From Xenophilus sp003671765 (lineage in GTDB: Bacteria > Pseudomonadota > Gammaproteobacteria > Burkholderiales > Burkholderiaceae_C), in NCBI GenBank assembly GCA_051414805.1, contig CP166702.1, positions 2,542,001-2,606,000 on the forward strand: DNA of 64,000 bases. Reading direction: 5' to 3'. Of this stretch, positions 1 to 7,697 are shown in pieces. Positions within the stretch are counted from its first letter, which is position 1; each line of letters begins with the position of its first letter. Made by a program: the position numbers and the translations under genes. The notes under the pieces are model-generated. The model did not search any database. It saw only the letters and a list, made by a program, of their open reading frames with translations, and was not told where the DNA came from.

Positions 1-1
1 G

Positions 2-115
2 GGGTTTCTTCTTCAAAGCGCCCGCGTCGGACGCTTCGCAGAGGGAACAGAGCAAGTGGGCATCTTCGTCATCATTGCGATCCTGGGGGCGGCATGGCTT
101 ATGTTCTCCGCCTGA
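2..115 (+). CDS. Small phage membrane protein, C-terminal part only
   Basis: An open frame enters from the left edge and stops at 113-115, leaving 37 residues. The last 18 or so form one hydrophobic helix (GIFVIIAILGAAWLMFSA), as expected for the C-terminal membrane segment of a small inovirus coat or accessory protein. Its end overlaps the start of the pIII-like gene by 22 bases, the compact packing usual in these phages. The start is outside the window, so whether it is the major coat protein or another small protein cannot be decided. Confidence 0.5.
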   Translation, partial: GFLLQSARVGRFAEGTEQVGIFVIIAILGAAWLMFSA

Positions 116-1587
116 TCGTTGGCCTTGTGCTGCTCTGGGCTGGGGTGGTTGACGCGGCCGTGCCGATGGTGAGCAGCTATCGCGCGGTCAGTCCGAATCC
201 GGGTCAGGGTGTCGCCGATGGATATGGGTCGAGCTGGAGTGGTGCGTGCTCGGCGTTGGTGGCCAACTTCAATGCGTCTGGGTATAGCCCTGATGACATG
301 CTGCCCGTCACAGGCGGGCTGGTCGGGGCTGCTGGCGCGGAGTCATGTCGGATCATCCGGGGTGGTCCGTATGCCGGGAGTGAGTATGCGACCCAGCCGA
401 TCTATGACGAGGGTTCGGTATGTCCTGCGAACAGCACCCTGAGCGGTGGGCAGTGCGTGTGTAGCGCTGGGTTTGTGGAGGGCTCTGGCGGTGACGCTGG
501 AAAGTGCGTCGTGCCACCGCAGCCGAACTGTCCTGCGGCCGGCATGGGGAGCTCGGAGGTTACGTGGGAGGCGACGGATACGTCGGCCACGTACAACTTC
601 TGTGAGAACGGTCCGGGGTCGTGTGGGATGTACGCGCGACCTGCCGTTTGTGTGAAGGGTGCGAATGGGAAGTTCGGGTGTGTAGGGGATAGCTACTTCA
701 CTGGTAGCCGTCCTTCGAATTGTTCTGGTCAAGGTGCGACGCCGGAGACGCCAGCGCCGCAGAAGCCGCCCGCACCGCCTTGCCCGGCCGGCCAGCAACA
801 GGGCACGTTTAATGGTGCGACGCTGTGCATGCCTTATGGGTCCGATACGCCGACCGATGCACCTGCACCGGGCAACGGGTCGAGCGAAGTGAAGAAGCCG
901 GATGGGTCAGCTGTGCAGACGACGCAAAGCGGTACGACGAGCTGCTCGGGTGGCACGTGCACGACCACAACGACGAACAACACCACGATCATCAATAAGC
1001 CGGGTGACACGAGCTGTCCATCGGGCACGACGCAGGGCACGACGACGAAGGACGGCCAGACGGTGACGACGTGTTCGAGCTCGTCGACGTCGACGAGCAG
1101 CCAGTCGCAGACGGGCTATTGCAAGGGGTCCGGTGCAGGTAGCGCGCAGTGCGGTGGAGAGGGGTCCGGCTCGTCGTTCGGTGGCAACTGCGCGGCCGGG
1201 TTCAAGGCTGTGAGCGAAGACGCGGTGTTGAACGCGATGGCCGAGGAGCAGTGGCGGCGGAACTGCCAGTTCTTCGACAAGGTGCCGGAGGATACCGAGG
1301 AGAGCCTGGCGTACGCCGACATGAAGGCCAAGGGCAAAGCCGGCGTGGACCAGACGAACGACCTGCCGGCCGCGTCGAAGCGCGAGATCAGCATCGGCCC
1401 GGGTGACTTCGACAGCAGCAACGCGCTCGGCGGCGCTGCGTGCATCACCGACCGCACCATCGTCGTGATGGGTCGCTCGGTCAGCCTGCCCTTCTCGCAA
1501 CTCTGCGTGTGGCTCGGGTACATGGGCACGGTGCTGCTGGCTTGCTCGTACCTGGTCGCCGCGCGCATCGTCATGGGAGCCAAGTAA
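94..1587 (+). CDS. Phage adsorption protein, pIII/TspB-like
   Basis: 497 residues. A signal peptide covers about 1-21 (hydrophobic core LIVGLVLLWAGVV, then DAA). A Cys- and Gly-rich secreted region follows to about 250, then a Ser/Thr/Gly linker (about 270-345), a second compact region, and a C-terminal membrane anchor at about 470-491. This is the layout of inovirus minor coat protein pIII, which sits at the virion tip, binds the host pilus and co-receptor, and releases the particle. The C-terminal part resembles the TspB virulence-factor domain annotated in betaproteobacterial inoviruses. Many paired Cys (for example 110, 121, 123, 138) suggest disulfides formed in the periplasm. The purine-rich GGGGGC just before the ATG could serve as ribosome site. 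The host receptor cannot be told from sequence. Confidence 0.75.
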   Translation: MAYVLRLIVGLVLLWAGVVDAAVPMVSSYRAVSPNPGQGVADGYGSSWSGACSALVANFNASGYSPDDMLPVTGGLVGAAGAESCRIIRGGPYAGSEYATQPIYDEGSVCPANSTLSGGQCVCSAGFVEGSGGDAGKCVVPPQPNCPAAGMGSSEVTWEATDTSATYNFCENGPGSCGMYARPAVCVKGANGKFGCVGDSYFTGSRPSNCSGQGATPETPAPQKPPAPPCPAGQQQGTFNGATLCMPYGSDTPTDAPAPGNGSSEVKKPDGSAVQTTQSGTTSCSGGTCTTTTTNNTTIINKPGDTSCPSGTTQGTTTKDGQTVTTCSSSSTSTSSQSQTGYCKGSGAGSAQCGGEGSGSSFGGNCAAGFKAVSEDAVLNAMAEEQWRRNCQFFDKVPEDTEESLAYADMKAKGKAGVDQTNDLPAASKREISIGPGDFDSSNALGGAACITDRTIVVMGRSVSLPFSQLCVWLGYMGTVLLACSYLVAARIVMGAK

Positions 1588-1910
1588 TGCCCGCCTTCAT
1601 ACCGTGGCTCATGGCCGCGCTCTTCGGTGGCCTGCGGTTCGTTGCAGGCAGCATCGCCACACAGGTACTGATCGGCCTTGGCATTGGTGTCATCACGTAC
1701 ACCGGCATGGACATCAGCCTGGCTTACCTCAAGGGGCAGGCGCTGTCGAACTTCGGTGGTCTTTCTGCCGATCTGGCGAACCTGCTGGGTTTCATGAAGG
1801 TCGGCAACGCGATCAGCGTGATCACGTCGGCGTACACCGCCAGGCTGAGCATGACCGCAGTGCGCAACGCGGCCGGCGCGCTGGCCTTCAAACGCTTCTT
1901 CAAGCTCTGA
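1587..1910 (+). CDS. DUF2523 phage minor coat/membrane protein
   Basis: 107 residues. The ATG overlaps the pIII-like stop codon (TAATG), so the two are translationally coupled. Two hydrophobic stretches (about 3-35 and 55-85) and a basic C-terminus (FKRFFKL) fit DUF2523 proteins, which lie between pIII and Zot in inoviruses and probably play the role of minor coat protein pVI. The function is inferred from position, since these proteins diverge fast. The zot gene starts 3 bases after its stop. Confidence 0.65.
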   Translation: MPAFIPWLMAALFGGLRFVAGSIATQVLIGLGIGVITYTGMDISLAYLKGQALSNFGGLSADLANLLGFMKVGNAISVITSAYTARLSMTAVRNAAGALAFKRFFKL

Positions 1911-1913
1911 CCA

Positions 1914-3134
1914 ATGCTCTACCTGCGCACCGGTGGCAACGGCACCTTCAAGACCGCGCTGACCCTGAAGGACGTGCGCGCGCTCCAGCTGGAGACGGGG
2001 CGCCCGGTGTGCTTCAACCTGCGGCCGGCCGATCATCCGGAGAAGCCCAACACGCCGTACAGCAACCTCTACCCGAAGACCATCGAGGAATTCGGTTGGA
2101 AGGGCATCCACTTCGAGGAGTGGCCGCAACAGACACCGGGCACGATCTTCCTGATCGACGAGTGCCATTACGACCTGCCGCAGCGCGCGGCCAGCCAGAA
2201 GCCGCCGGCTCACATCGCGCAGCTGACTGAGCACCGATCGCGCGGCTTCGATTTCTTCCTGCTGACCCAGCACCCGGGCAACATCGACTCTTTCGTGCGC
2301 AAGCTCGTGCAGGCGCCAGGGTGGCACCAGCACTTGAAGCGGATCGGCGGGGCTGCGCCGATGGTGAACCAACTCCAGTGGGACGCGGTCAACTTGCAGT
2401 GCGAGCAGGCCGGCAGCGGCAAGACGGCTGACACCAAAACCCGGACTGCGCCGACCGAGGTCTACAGCTGGTACGACAGCGCCACGCTGCACACCGGCAA
2501 GGTGCGCATCCCGTTCAAGCTCTTCGTGCTGTTGGCCTGCGTGGTGCTGGTGCCGCTGCTGCTGTGGTTCGGCGTGTCCAGCATCGGGAAGAGCGGCAAG
2601 AAGACCGATCCGGTGAGCGACAGAGCCGGCCTGAACATGGTGCAGGGTAAGCCCGAGGGCGTCGCGAAGCCGAAGACGGTGGCCGATTACGTCGACAATT
2701 ACCGGCCGCGCCTGGCTGGGCTGCGGCACACCGCGCCGGCCTACGACGAGTTGACGAAGCCGAAGCGCGTGCCGGTGCCGGCCGCGTGCGTGCAGATGGG
2801 CGATCGCTGCAGCTGCTACACGCAGGACGCCACCAGTTACGCCACGAGCAAGGAGATCTGTGCGCAGATCGTCAAAACGGGCCTGTGGCTCGATTTCGAC
2901 CCGGAAGGCCAGCAGGGCATGGCGAAGCCGCAGAACGCGCCTACAGGCCCGGCTAGCCCCGCTGCCGCGCCTTCGGGCGGCGGCGCGACAGGTGCCGGCG
3001 GCCCGGTCGTGATCGACAGCACGCGCAAGGTCGGCGACAAGCCCGCGGCGGCCGTGGCCACCGGCGGCGATGTCCAGGCACAGCCTCGGGTGCCGAAATC
3101 TTCACCCTGGTCATTCCAGACCACAGGCGGCTGA
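1914..3134 (+). CDS. zot: Zot/pI-type phage assembly ATPase
   Basis: 406 residues. The N-terminal Zot domain (about 1-190) has a P-loop at residues 7-14 and a Walker B TIFLIDE at 77-83. One transmembrane helix lies at about 201-223, followed by a periplasmic tail of about 180 residues rich in Pro/Ala/Gly. This is the topology of inovirus pI, the inner-membrane motor that drives extrusion of ssDNA through the envelope. The P-loop reads GGNGTFKT: the Gly normally preceding the Lys is Phe, while the Lys-Thr pair is kept. It follows the DUF2523 gene by 3 bases and is the last gene of the rightward phage operon. Confidence 0.85.
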   Translation: MLYLRTGGNGTFKTALTLKDVRALQLETGRPVCFNLRPADHPEKPNTPYSNLYPKTIEEFGWKGIHFEEWPQQTPGTIFLIDECHYDLPQRAASQKPPAHIAQLTEHRSRGFDFFLLTQHPGNIDSFVRKLVQAPGWHQHLKRIGGAAPMVNQLQWDAVNLQCEQAGSGKTADTKTRTAPTEVYSWYDSATLHTGKVRIPFKLFVLLACVVLVPLLLWFGVSSIGKSGKKTDPVSDRAGLNMVQGKPEGVAKPKTVADYVDNYRPRLAGLRHTAPAYDELTKPKRVPVPAACVQMGDRCSCYTQDATSYATSKEICAQIVKTGLWLDFDPEGQQGMAKPQNAPTGPASPAAAPSGGGATGAGGPVVIDSTRKVGDKPAAAVATGGDVQAQPRVPKSSPWSFQTTGG

Positions 3135-3162
3135 ACTCCCTTCTGGAAGACGACGAGGGGGG

Positions 3163-3252
3163 CCCGCTTGCGGGGGAGCTTGCTCCCGGGGTATGGGGTG
3201 CAACCCCATGTAGACGCCCGCGGCTGCGGGCTCCTGTCCCCAGTCGGGGGAG
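3163..3252. other. Cluster of stem-loops after zot, candidate phage origin/packaging region
   Basis: Five short inverted repeats lie almost end to end: CCCGC-TT-GCGGG (3163-3174), GGGAGC-TT-GCTCCC (3174-3187), ATGGGGT-GCA-ACCCCAT (3193-3209), GCCCGC-GGCT-GCGGGC (3216-3231) and CCCC-AGTC-GGGG (3238-3249). All arms are perfect. They begin 28 bases after the zot stop, where filamentous phages usually carry terminators, the strand origin and the packaging signal. None is followed by a T-run. The role is inferred. Confidence 0.5.
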
Positions 3253-3331
3253 CTACCTCAATGATCGATGGAGCGCGAGGGATCGTTAGTCGGCTACGCC
3301 GATTGAGACACCGGACGCCGGCACCGGCCGG

Positions 3332-3574
3332 AGTGCGCGGAACGACAGAGACACGCAGGCCGTCACCGAGTGCGAGTGCGCGGAGCCGCTGTGTAGCGTA
3401 GACACGTAGAGCGCGCCGCCAGGCCGGCGCCGGAAGGCGCGAGCGAAGCGAAGCCGCCGCGCCGGCCGGCGCCGGGTGCACGCACCGCACCGAGTGCGAG
3501 CAGCACGGGGGCGACAGAGACACGTAGACACGTAGAGCGGCGGCAGTAGTGCGCGGAGAGACAGAGACACGCAG
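3332..3574. repeat. Degenerate direct repeats in the phage intergenic region
   Basis: No gene is seen in 3135-3642. Besides the stem-loops, this stretch holds dispersed near-copies. A 27-base unit beginning AGTGCGCGG and ending CAGAGACACGCAG occurs at 3332-3358 and 3548-3574 with two differences. TAGACACGTAGAGCG occurs near 3399-3413 and 3525-3539. CACCGAGTGCGAG occurs at about 3364 and 3488. GC-rich palindromic blocks (GCCGGCGCCGG) lie between them. This is iteron-like and could be a replication-protein binding region, but that is a guess. Confidence 0.5.
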
Positions 3575-3642
3575 AGCCGGTGCCGGCGGCCGGTGGCTCA
3601 ACCCGCAGGGCCAGAGCCCGGTCCGAAGGACGCGCCCTGCGT

Positions 3643-3900
3643 TCAGTCTGCCCGCATGTCTGGCAGCTTCGCGGCTGGCTTGTCAAGCGCCGGTGTGCCC
3701 CGCTGACGTGCTGGGCGCTGGGCTGCTGTCGCGTCGCGCATGCCGTCGCGCACTGCGTAGCGGATCACCCAGTACAGCGCCCACAGCATGACGGCAGTGC
3801 TGATCACGCCGATGACGAAGAGCCAGAACAGTTCGAGCTGGGCTTGTTCTTGTGCCTGGCGCACCATGCGGTCAAACTGACGTTGTAGCGATGGATCCAT
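3643..3900 (-). CDS. Small single-helix membrane protein, unknown function
   Basis: 85 residues: an amphipathic, Gln/Arg-rich N-terminus (about 1-22), one strongly hydrophobic helix (about 23-45, LELFWLFVIGVISTAVMLWA) and a basic tail. It starts 33 bases after the recombinase stop on the same strand and is probably cotranscribed with it. I do not recognise a family. The convincing membrane segment and operon position argue that it is real; its small size and lack of a known relative keep confidence moderate. Confidence 0.5.
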   Translation of the reverse strand: MDPSLQRQFDRMVRQAQEQAQLELFWLFVIGVISTAVMLWALYWVIRYAVRDGMRDATAAQRPARQRGTPALDKPAAKLPDMRAD

Positions 3901-3933
3901 GGTCCTGCCTCCGGGTAGAGGCAGGATTCTGCG

Positions 3934-4509
3934 TCACCGGAAGAGCTCGGCTTGTTGGGCCGCGCGGGCGAGGGCGCGCTTGATGCTGCTGATGTGCGTG
4001 CCGTACTGCCGGGCCAGGGCCGACTTCGTGGCCTGGCCGGTGAGGAAGAGGCGCACCGCTTCGGCCTCGTCGTGTGGCGACATCGCGCGCGGTCGACCAG
4101 GGCGTGCGCCGCGTGCCATCGCGGCCGCCAGGCCGGCGCGCGTGCGTTCGCGGATCATGGACAGCTCGAACTCGGCGAACGCGCCGAGCATCTGGAGCAT
4201 CATGCGGCCGGCCGGCGTCGACGTGTCGACGGCCTCCGTGAGCGAGCGGAAGCCGACGCCTCGCTCTTCGAGCTGGTCGATCACCGTGAGCAGGTGCTTC
4301 AACGATCTGGCGATGCGGTCGAGCTTATAGACCACCAGCGTATCGCCGCGCTGCACCTGGTCGAGCAGGCCGGCCAGGATGGGGCGGCGCCGATCGCCGC
4401 CGCTTCTCTTCTCCTCAAAAACGAAATCGACGCCGACCTTTCGGAGGGCGTCGATCTGGGCATGTGTCTCTTGTTCCTGTGTGCTTACTCGCGCATAGCC
4501 GTACAGCAA
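3934..4509 (-). CDS. Serine recombinase (resolvase/invertase type), probable phage integrase
   Basis: 191 residues, the usual size for small Hin/Tn3-type serine recombinases. The N-terminal catalytic domain begins LYGYARVST with nucleophile Ser9. Conserved YKLDRIARS (about 60-70) and AEFELSMIRERT (about 112-123) belong to the catalytic core and E-helix. A C-terminal helix-turn-helix lies at about 145-185. The start is TTG, supported by GAGGGG 5 bases upstream; no ATG fits. By analogy with Ralstonia RSM-type inoviruses it probably integrates and excises the phage. A leftward terminator (4529-4551) lies just upstream of its ribosome site, leaving almost no room for a local promoter. Confidence 0.85.
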   Translation of the reverse strand: MLYGYARVSTQEQETHAQIDALRKVGVDFVFEEKRSGGDRRRPILAGLLDQVQRGDTLVVYKLDRIARSLKHLLTVIDQLEERGVGFRSLTEAVDTSTPAGRMMLQMLGAFAEFELSMIRERTRAGLAAAMARGARPGRPRAMSPHDEAEAVRLFLTGQATKSALARQYGTHISSIKRALARAAQQAELFR

Positions 4510-4528
4510 TTGATCCCCTCACTCCATT

Positions 4529-4551
4529 AAAAAAGGCCCGGTTGCCGGGCC
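4529..4551 (-). terminator. Rho-independent terminator reading leftward, just ahead of the recombinase
   Basis: Perfect stem GGCCCGG-TTG-CCGGGCC (4535-4551). On the minus strand it is followed by six T (the A-run at 4529-4534). It stops transcription coming from the right immediately before the recombinase ribosome site. Confidence 0.7.
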
Positions 4552-4596
4552 TCTTCATCATCGCTTTGGGGTGGAGGAGGGGGGCGAAATCGTCCG

Positions 4597-4605
4597 TTTC
4601 CGCCA
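4597..4605 (+). other. Possible prophage/chromosome junction (tRNA-Ser-like 3' end)
   Basis: TTTCCGCCA directly precedes a strong chromosomal terminator. TCCGCCA is the usual 3' end of tRNA-Ser, and RSM-type inoviruses integrate in a tRNA-Ser gene, as I recall. No complete tRNA can be folded here, which would fit a short att remnant copied by integration. The left att copy is outside the window, so this is only a candidate. Confidence 0.3.
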
Positions 4606-4608
4606 GAC

Positions 4609-4645
4609 AACCCCGCCAGTCGAAAGACTCGCGGGGTTTTCTTTT
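4609..4645 (+). terminator. Strong rho-independent terminator at the start of chromosomal DNA
   Basis: Stem AACCCCGC C AGTC - GAAA - GACT C GCGGGGTT with one internal mismatch and a GAAA loop, followed by TTCTTTT. It reads rightward and would end transcription of whatever stood left of the phage insertion, probably a stable RNA. Confidence 0.75.
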
Positions 4646-4813
4646 GGGCGAATCAGCGCGCGACAACCAGCGCTGATGCCCTGGGCCGCGGTGCCAATCC
4701 CGGCGCCACCTCCCGCTGACGGCCAGCGTGGCGCCGGCAGGAGGACGCTGCTGACACGCGGGTGCGCCGGCGGCCCACGGGCTCGCCGCATCGCAGCGAC
4801 GAGCCTCGATGTC

Positions 4814-6574
4814 ATGGCGGCAACCCCTTCTTCTTCTTCTCCTTCTTCTCCTTATGCGGGCCGGCGCAAACGCCACGACGCGTCGGCACGTCGGATCGAT
4901 CGGCTCCTGCGCGACGTCTTCGGCCACCGCCACCTGCGCGAGGGCCAGCGGGAGGTGATCGACCGCGTCCTCGTCGGCCGCTCGACGCTGGGCGTCATGC
5001 CCACAGGTGCCGGCAAGTCGCTGTGCTACCAGCTGCCGGCCTTGCTTCTGGACGGGCCGGTGCTCGTCGTGTCGCCCTTGATCGCGTTGATGGATGACCA
5101 GTGCGCCAAGCTCGACGAGGCCGGCGTCCGGGCGGTGGCGCTGCACAGCCATCGAAGCGCCCAGGACATCGAGTCTGCGCTTGCGGCGATCGATGCCGGC
5201 GAGGCCCGGCTGGTGTACTGCACGCCCGAGAGGGTGACGCAGCCCGAGATGGTCGAGCGGTTGCGCCGCGCGCGCGTGTCGCTCTTCGTGGTCGACGAGG
5301 CGCACTGCATCGTGCAGTGGGGCCACGACTTCCGGCCCGCCTACCTGGAACTGCGCGCCGCCGCCGAATCGCTCGGGAGTCCGCCCATCCTCGCCCTCAC
5401 GGCCACGGCCGATGCGCAGGCGATGCAGGAGATCATGGAGCGCCTGGGCATGGCCCGCCACAGTTGCGTCCAGACGGGCGCCTTCCGTCCCAACCTGCGG
5501 ATGGCGGTCGACGTGGTCGGCTCCGAACAGGAGCGGATGGCCAAGCTGCTGGCTTTCGTGCACGACACCCCGGGCACCGGCATCGTCTACACCGCCACCG
5601 TGCGCGCAGCCGAACAGGTCGTGCAGGCGTTGCGCGAGGCAGGCGAGGACGCGGGCCTCTACCACGGGCGGCTCGCCGCGCACGAACGTCGCGCCGCGCA
5701 GGAGGCGTTCATGGCCGGCGAGCGGCGCATCATGGTCGCCACCAACGCCTTCGGACTGGGCGTGGACAAGCCTGACATCCGCTTCGTCCTGCATGCGCAG
5801 ATGCCCGGCAGCCCCGCGGCCTATTACCAGGAGGCAGGGCGTGCCGGCCGCGACGGAGAACCCGCCGACTGCCGGCTGGTGTTCGTGCAACGCGACCGGG
5901 CGGTGCAGCAGTTCTTCCTGGCCTCGGCGCCGGCCCAGGTCCAGGAGCTGGCCCGCCTGCAGGATGCCCTGGTGCAGCCGCCCGAAGGTGGCTGGTCCAC
6001 GGCCGCGCTGCAGCAGCACCTGTGCTTGCCGGCCGGCCGGGTGCGCGGCCTGCTGTCGGCGCTGCGGCGCGCCGAGCTGGTGCAGGGCCCCGCTTCGGCG
6101 CTGCGCTGGACCGGGACGGCGCCGCTGATGCCCGAGGCGCTGGCGGGCCTGCTCAGCACGCAGGATGCCCACCGTGCCGCCCAGCAGGCGGCGCTGGAGC
6201 AGATGACGGCCTATGCGCTGTCTGGCGCCTGCCGCTGGCAGATGCTGCGCCAGGCGCTTCAGAGCGATGCGCATCCGCAGCCTTGCGGTCAGTGCGACAA
6301 CTGCCGGCGCATCGAGGCCGCCCAGGCAGCGGCCGAGCCCGCGGCGCAGCCTGGCCCGCCTGAACCCCCGGCCTCCGGCGCGCAGTCCATCGCGCTGCCG
6401 GCACCGGGCCATCGGGCCAAGGTGCCACGCTACGGGGTCGGCGAGGTCCTGGCGGCCGACAGCCTGTCGATCACGCTGAGGTTCCCGGACGGGAGCGAAC
6501 GCAGCTTCCAGCCGCAGTTCGTGCGCACAGCGCGTGGACGCGGCGGTCGCAGCGCGGCGGCGGCCGGGACCTGA
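4814..6574 (+). CDS. recQ: RecQ-family ATP-dependent DNA helicase
   Basis: 586 residues from the ATG at 4814; longer readings would run through the terminator. A Ser-rich N-terminus precedes the helicase core: Walker A MPTGAGKS at 62-69, DEAH at 161-164, motif VI QEAGRAGRDG at 339-348. A four-Cys zinc site (473, 491, 494, 497) matches the RecQ spacing but lies about 130 residues after motif VI rather than about 50. The inserted part (about 375-455) looks like a winged helix. There is no HRDC domain; the C-terminus (about 530-575) ends in a small beta-type module (YGVGEVLAADSLSITLRFPDG). RecQ unwinds recombination and stalled-fork intermediates 3'-5'. Stand-alone, with no operon partner. Confidence 0.88.
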   Translation: MAATPSSSSPSSPYAGRRKRHDASARRIDRLLRDVFGHRHLREGQREVIDRVLVGRSTLGVMPTGAGKSLCYQLPALLLDGPVLVVSPLIALMDDQCAKLDEAGVRAVALHSHRSAQDIESALAAIDAGEARLVYCTPERVTQPEMVERLRRARVSLFVVDEAHCIVQWGHDFRPAYLELRAAAESLGSPPILALTATADAQAMQEIMERLGMARHSCVQTGAFRPNLRMAVDVVGSEQERMAKLLAFVHDTPGTGIVYTATVRAAEQVVQALREAGEDAGLYHGRLAAHERRAAQEAFMAGERRIMVATNAFGLGVDKPDIRFVLHAQMPGSPAAYYQEAGRAGRDGEPADCRLVFVQRDRAVQQFFLASAPAQVQELARLQDALVQPPEGGWSTAALQQHLCLPAGRVRGLLSALRRAELVQGPASALRWTGTAPLMPEALAGLLSTQDAHRAAQQAALEQMTAYALSGACRWQMLRQALQSDAHPQPCGQCDNCRRIEAAQAAAEPAAQPGPPEPPASGAQSIALPAPGHRAKVPRYGVGEVLAADSLSITLRFPDGSERSFQPQFVRTARGRGGRSAAAAGT

Positions 6575-6581
6575 TCGCTCG

Positions 6582-7697
6582 TTATCGGGCGGAGGACGGC
6601 TCGCCGAAGACCCGGTGCAGTTCGTACGGCGGCGTGACGGCCAGCTGGTCGTAGCCGCACTGGGCGGCCGGCTTGTCCGGCCGCCAGCGCTCGAAGCGGG
6701 TCACGTGACGGAAGCGGTCGCCCTGCAGGTGGTCGTAGCGCACCTCGCACACGCGCGCGGGTTCCACCGGCACCCAGGCCAGGTCCTTGGCACGGCTCCA
6801 GCGGCTGGGCGCGCCGGGCCGGCGCTGGCCGGACGGGCCCGCGCCGAGCCACGGGTGCGACGCCTCGGCCGGCAGCACCATCGGCGAGAACAAGACGCCC
6901 AGCTCGCGACGGAATTCCTGCGTGAAGCCGCTGGCCGAGCCCACGTGCTGCAGCACGCCGCGTGCATCGTGCAGGCCCAGCAGCAGCGACGCCACCTCGG
7001 GCTCCCGGGCGCCGGCACGCCAGCGCAGGCCGCCGACCACGCAATCGGCGGTGCGCACATGCTTGATCTTGAACATCGCCCGCTCGCCGGGCTGGTAGGG
7101 CGCATCCGCGGCCTTGGCCATGACGCCGTCGAGCCCGGCGCCCTCGAAGCGCGCATGCCAGGCTTGCGCGAGCGCAGGGTCGAGCGTCATCGGCGTGAGG
7201 TACAGCGGCGGCGGGCTGTCGGCCAGCAGGGCCTGCAGCAGCAGGCGCCGCTCTGCCTGTGGCCTTGCGCGCAGGTCCTCGCCGTCGAGCGCGACGAGGT
7301 CGAAGGCGACGAAGGAAGCCGGCGTCTCGCTGGCCAGCCGCCGCACGCGCGAGGCCGCGGGATGGATGCGCTGCAGCAGCGCGTCGAAGTCCAGCCCGGC
7401 AGGACCGGCGATGACGATCTCGCCATCGAGGGCGCAACCGGCGGGCAGGAGCGTCTCGAGCGCGGATTCGAGTTCGGGAAAGTAGCGGTTCAGCGGCTTC
7501 AGGTCGCGGCTTTGCAGCACGACGCCCTGACCATCGCGCAGCGCGACGGCGCGAAAGCCGTCCCACTTGGGCTCGAACAGCCAGTCGCCCGGGGCGCCCT
7601 CGGGCAGCGCGTCGAGCGTGCGCGCGAGCATCGGAGGCAGGCCCGTGCCGGCAAAGGGCAGGGCGCCACGCTGCGGCTCAGGCGAGGGCTTCGGCAT
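6582..7697 (-). CDS. ATP-dependent DNA ligase (LigC/LigD ligase-domain type)
   Basis: 371 residues. The adenylation motif EPKWDGFRA carries the nucleophile Lys44. Later nucleotidyltransferase motifs are visible: LDGEIV (about 91-96), LDGVMAKA (about 190) and FKIKHVRTADCVVGG (about 210-225). An OB-fold domain follows to the end. The size fits a stand-alone ligase with no polymerase or nuclease domain. These enzymes seal nicks and serve in accessory repair or end joining beside the essential NAD-dependent LigA. No Ku gene is present in the window. Its start overlaps the 3' end of the upstream yihY-like gene by 20 bases, so the two are probably cotranscribed. It converges on recQ with 7 bases between the stops. 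Confidence 0.88.
   Translation of the reverse strand: MPKPSPEPQRGALPFAGTGLPPMLARTLDALPEGAPGDWLFEPKWDGFRAVALRDGQGVVLQSRDLKPLNRYFPELESALETLLPAGCALDGEIVIAGPAGLDFDALLQRIHPAASRVRRLASETPASFVAFDLVALDGEDLRARPQAERRLLLQALLADSPPPLYLTPMTLDPALAQAWHARFEGAGLDGVMAKAADAPYQPGERAMFKIKHVRTADCVVGGLRWRAGAREPEVASLLLGLHDARGVLQHVGSASGFTQEFRRELGVLFSPMVLPAEASHPWLGAGPSGQRRPGAPSRWSRAKDLAWVPVEPARVCEVRYDHLQGDRFRHVTRFERWRPDKPAAQCGYDQLAVTPPYELHRVFGEPSSAR

Larger units (their letters stand above)
1..4605. mobile_element. Right arm of an integrated filamentous phage (inovirus)
   Basis: Gene order seen: small membrane protein, long pIII-like protein with signal peptide and C-terminal anchor, small hydrophobic coat-type protein, Zot/pI ATPase, hairpin-rich intergenic region, then a serine recombinase on the opposite strand. 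This is the standard inovirus structural and assembly module. The replication module and left end lie outside the window. The right limit is inferred: chromosomal genes begin with recQ, preceded by a strong terminator at 4609-4645. A serine recombinase is also used for integration by Ralstonia RSM-type inoviruses, as I recall them. Confidence 0.8.

Noticed and set aside
1116..2729. Minus-strand frame across the phage genes
   Set aside because: Antisense to the pIII-like, DUF2523 and Zot genes, which have signal peptide, membrane and P-loop features.
3286..3570. Small overlapping open frames in the gene-free phage region
   Set aside because: They mirror the repeats on both strands in several frames, with low-complexity Arg/Ala/Ser translation and no ribosome site.
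3332..3574. CRISPR array
   Set aside because: Repeat units differ in length and spacing, are few, and have no regular unique spacers; no cas gene is near.
4571..4813. Longer N-terminus for RecQ starting at 4571
   Set aside because: It would be translated through a strong terminator and lacks helicase sequence; the ATG at 4814 gives a normal-sized protein.
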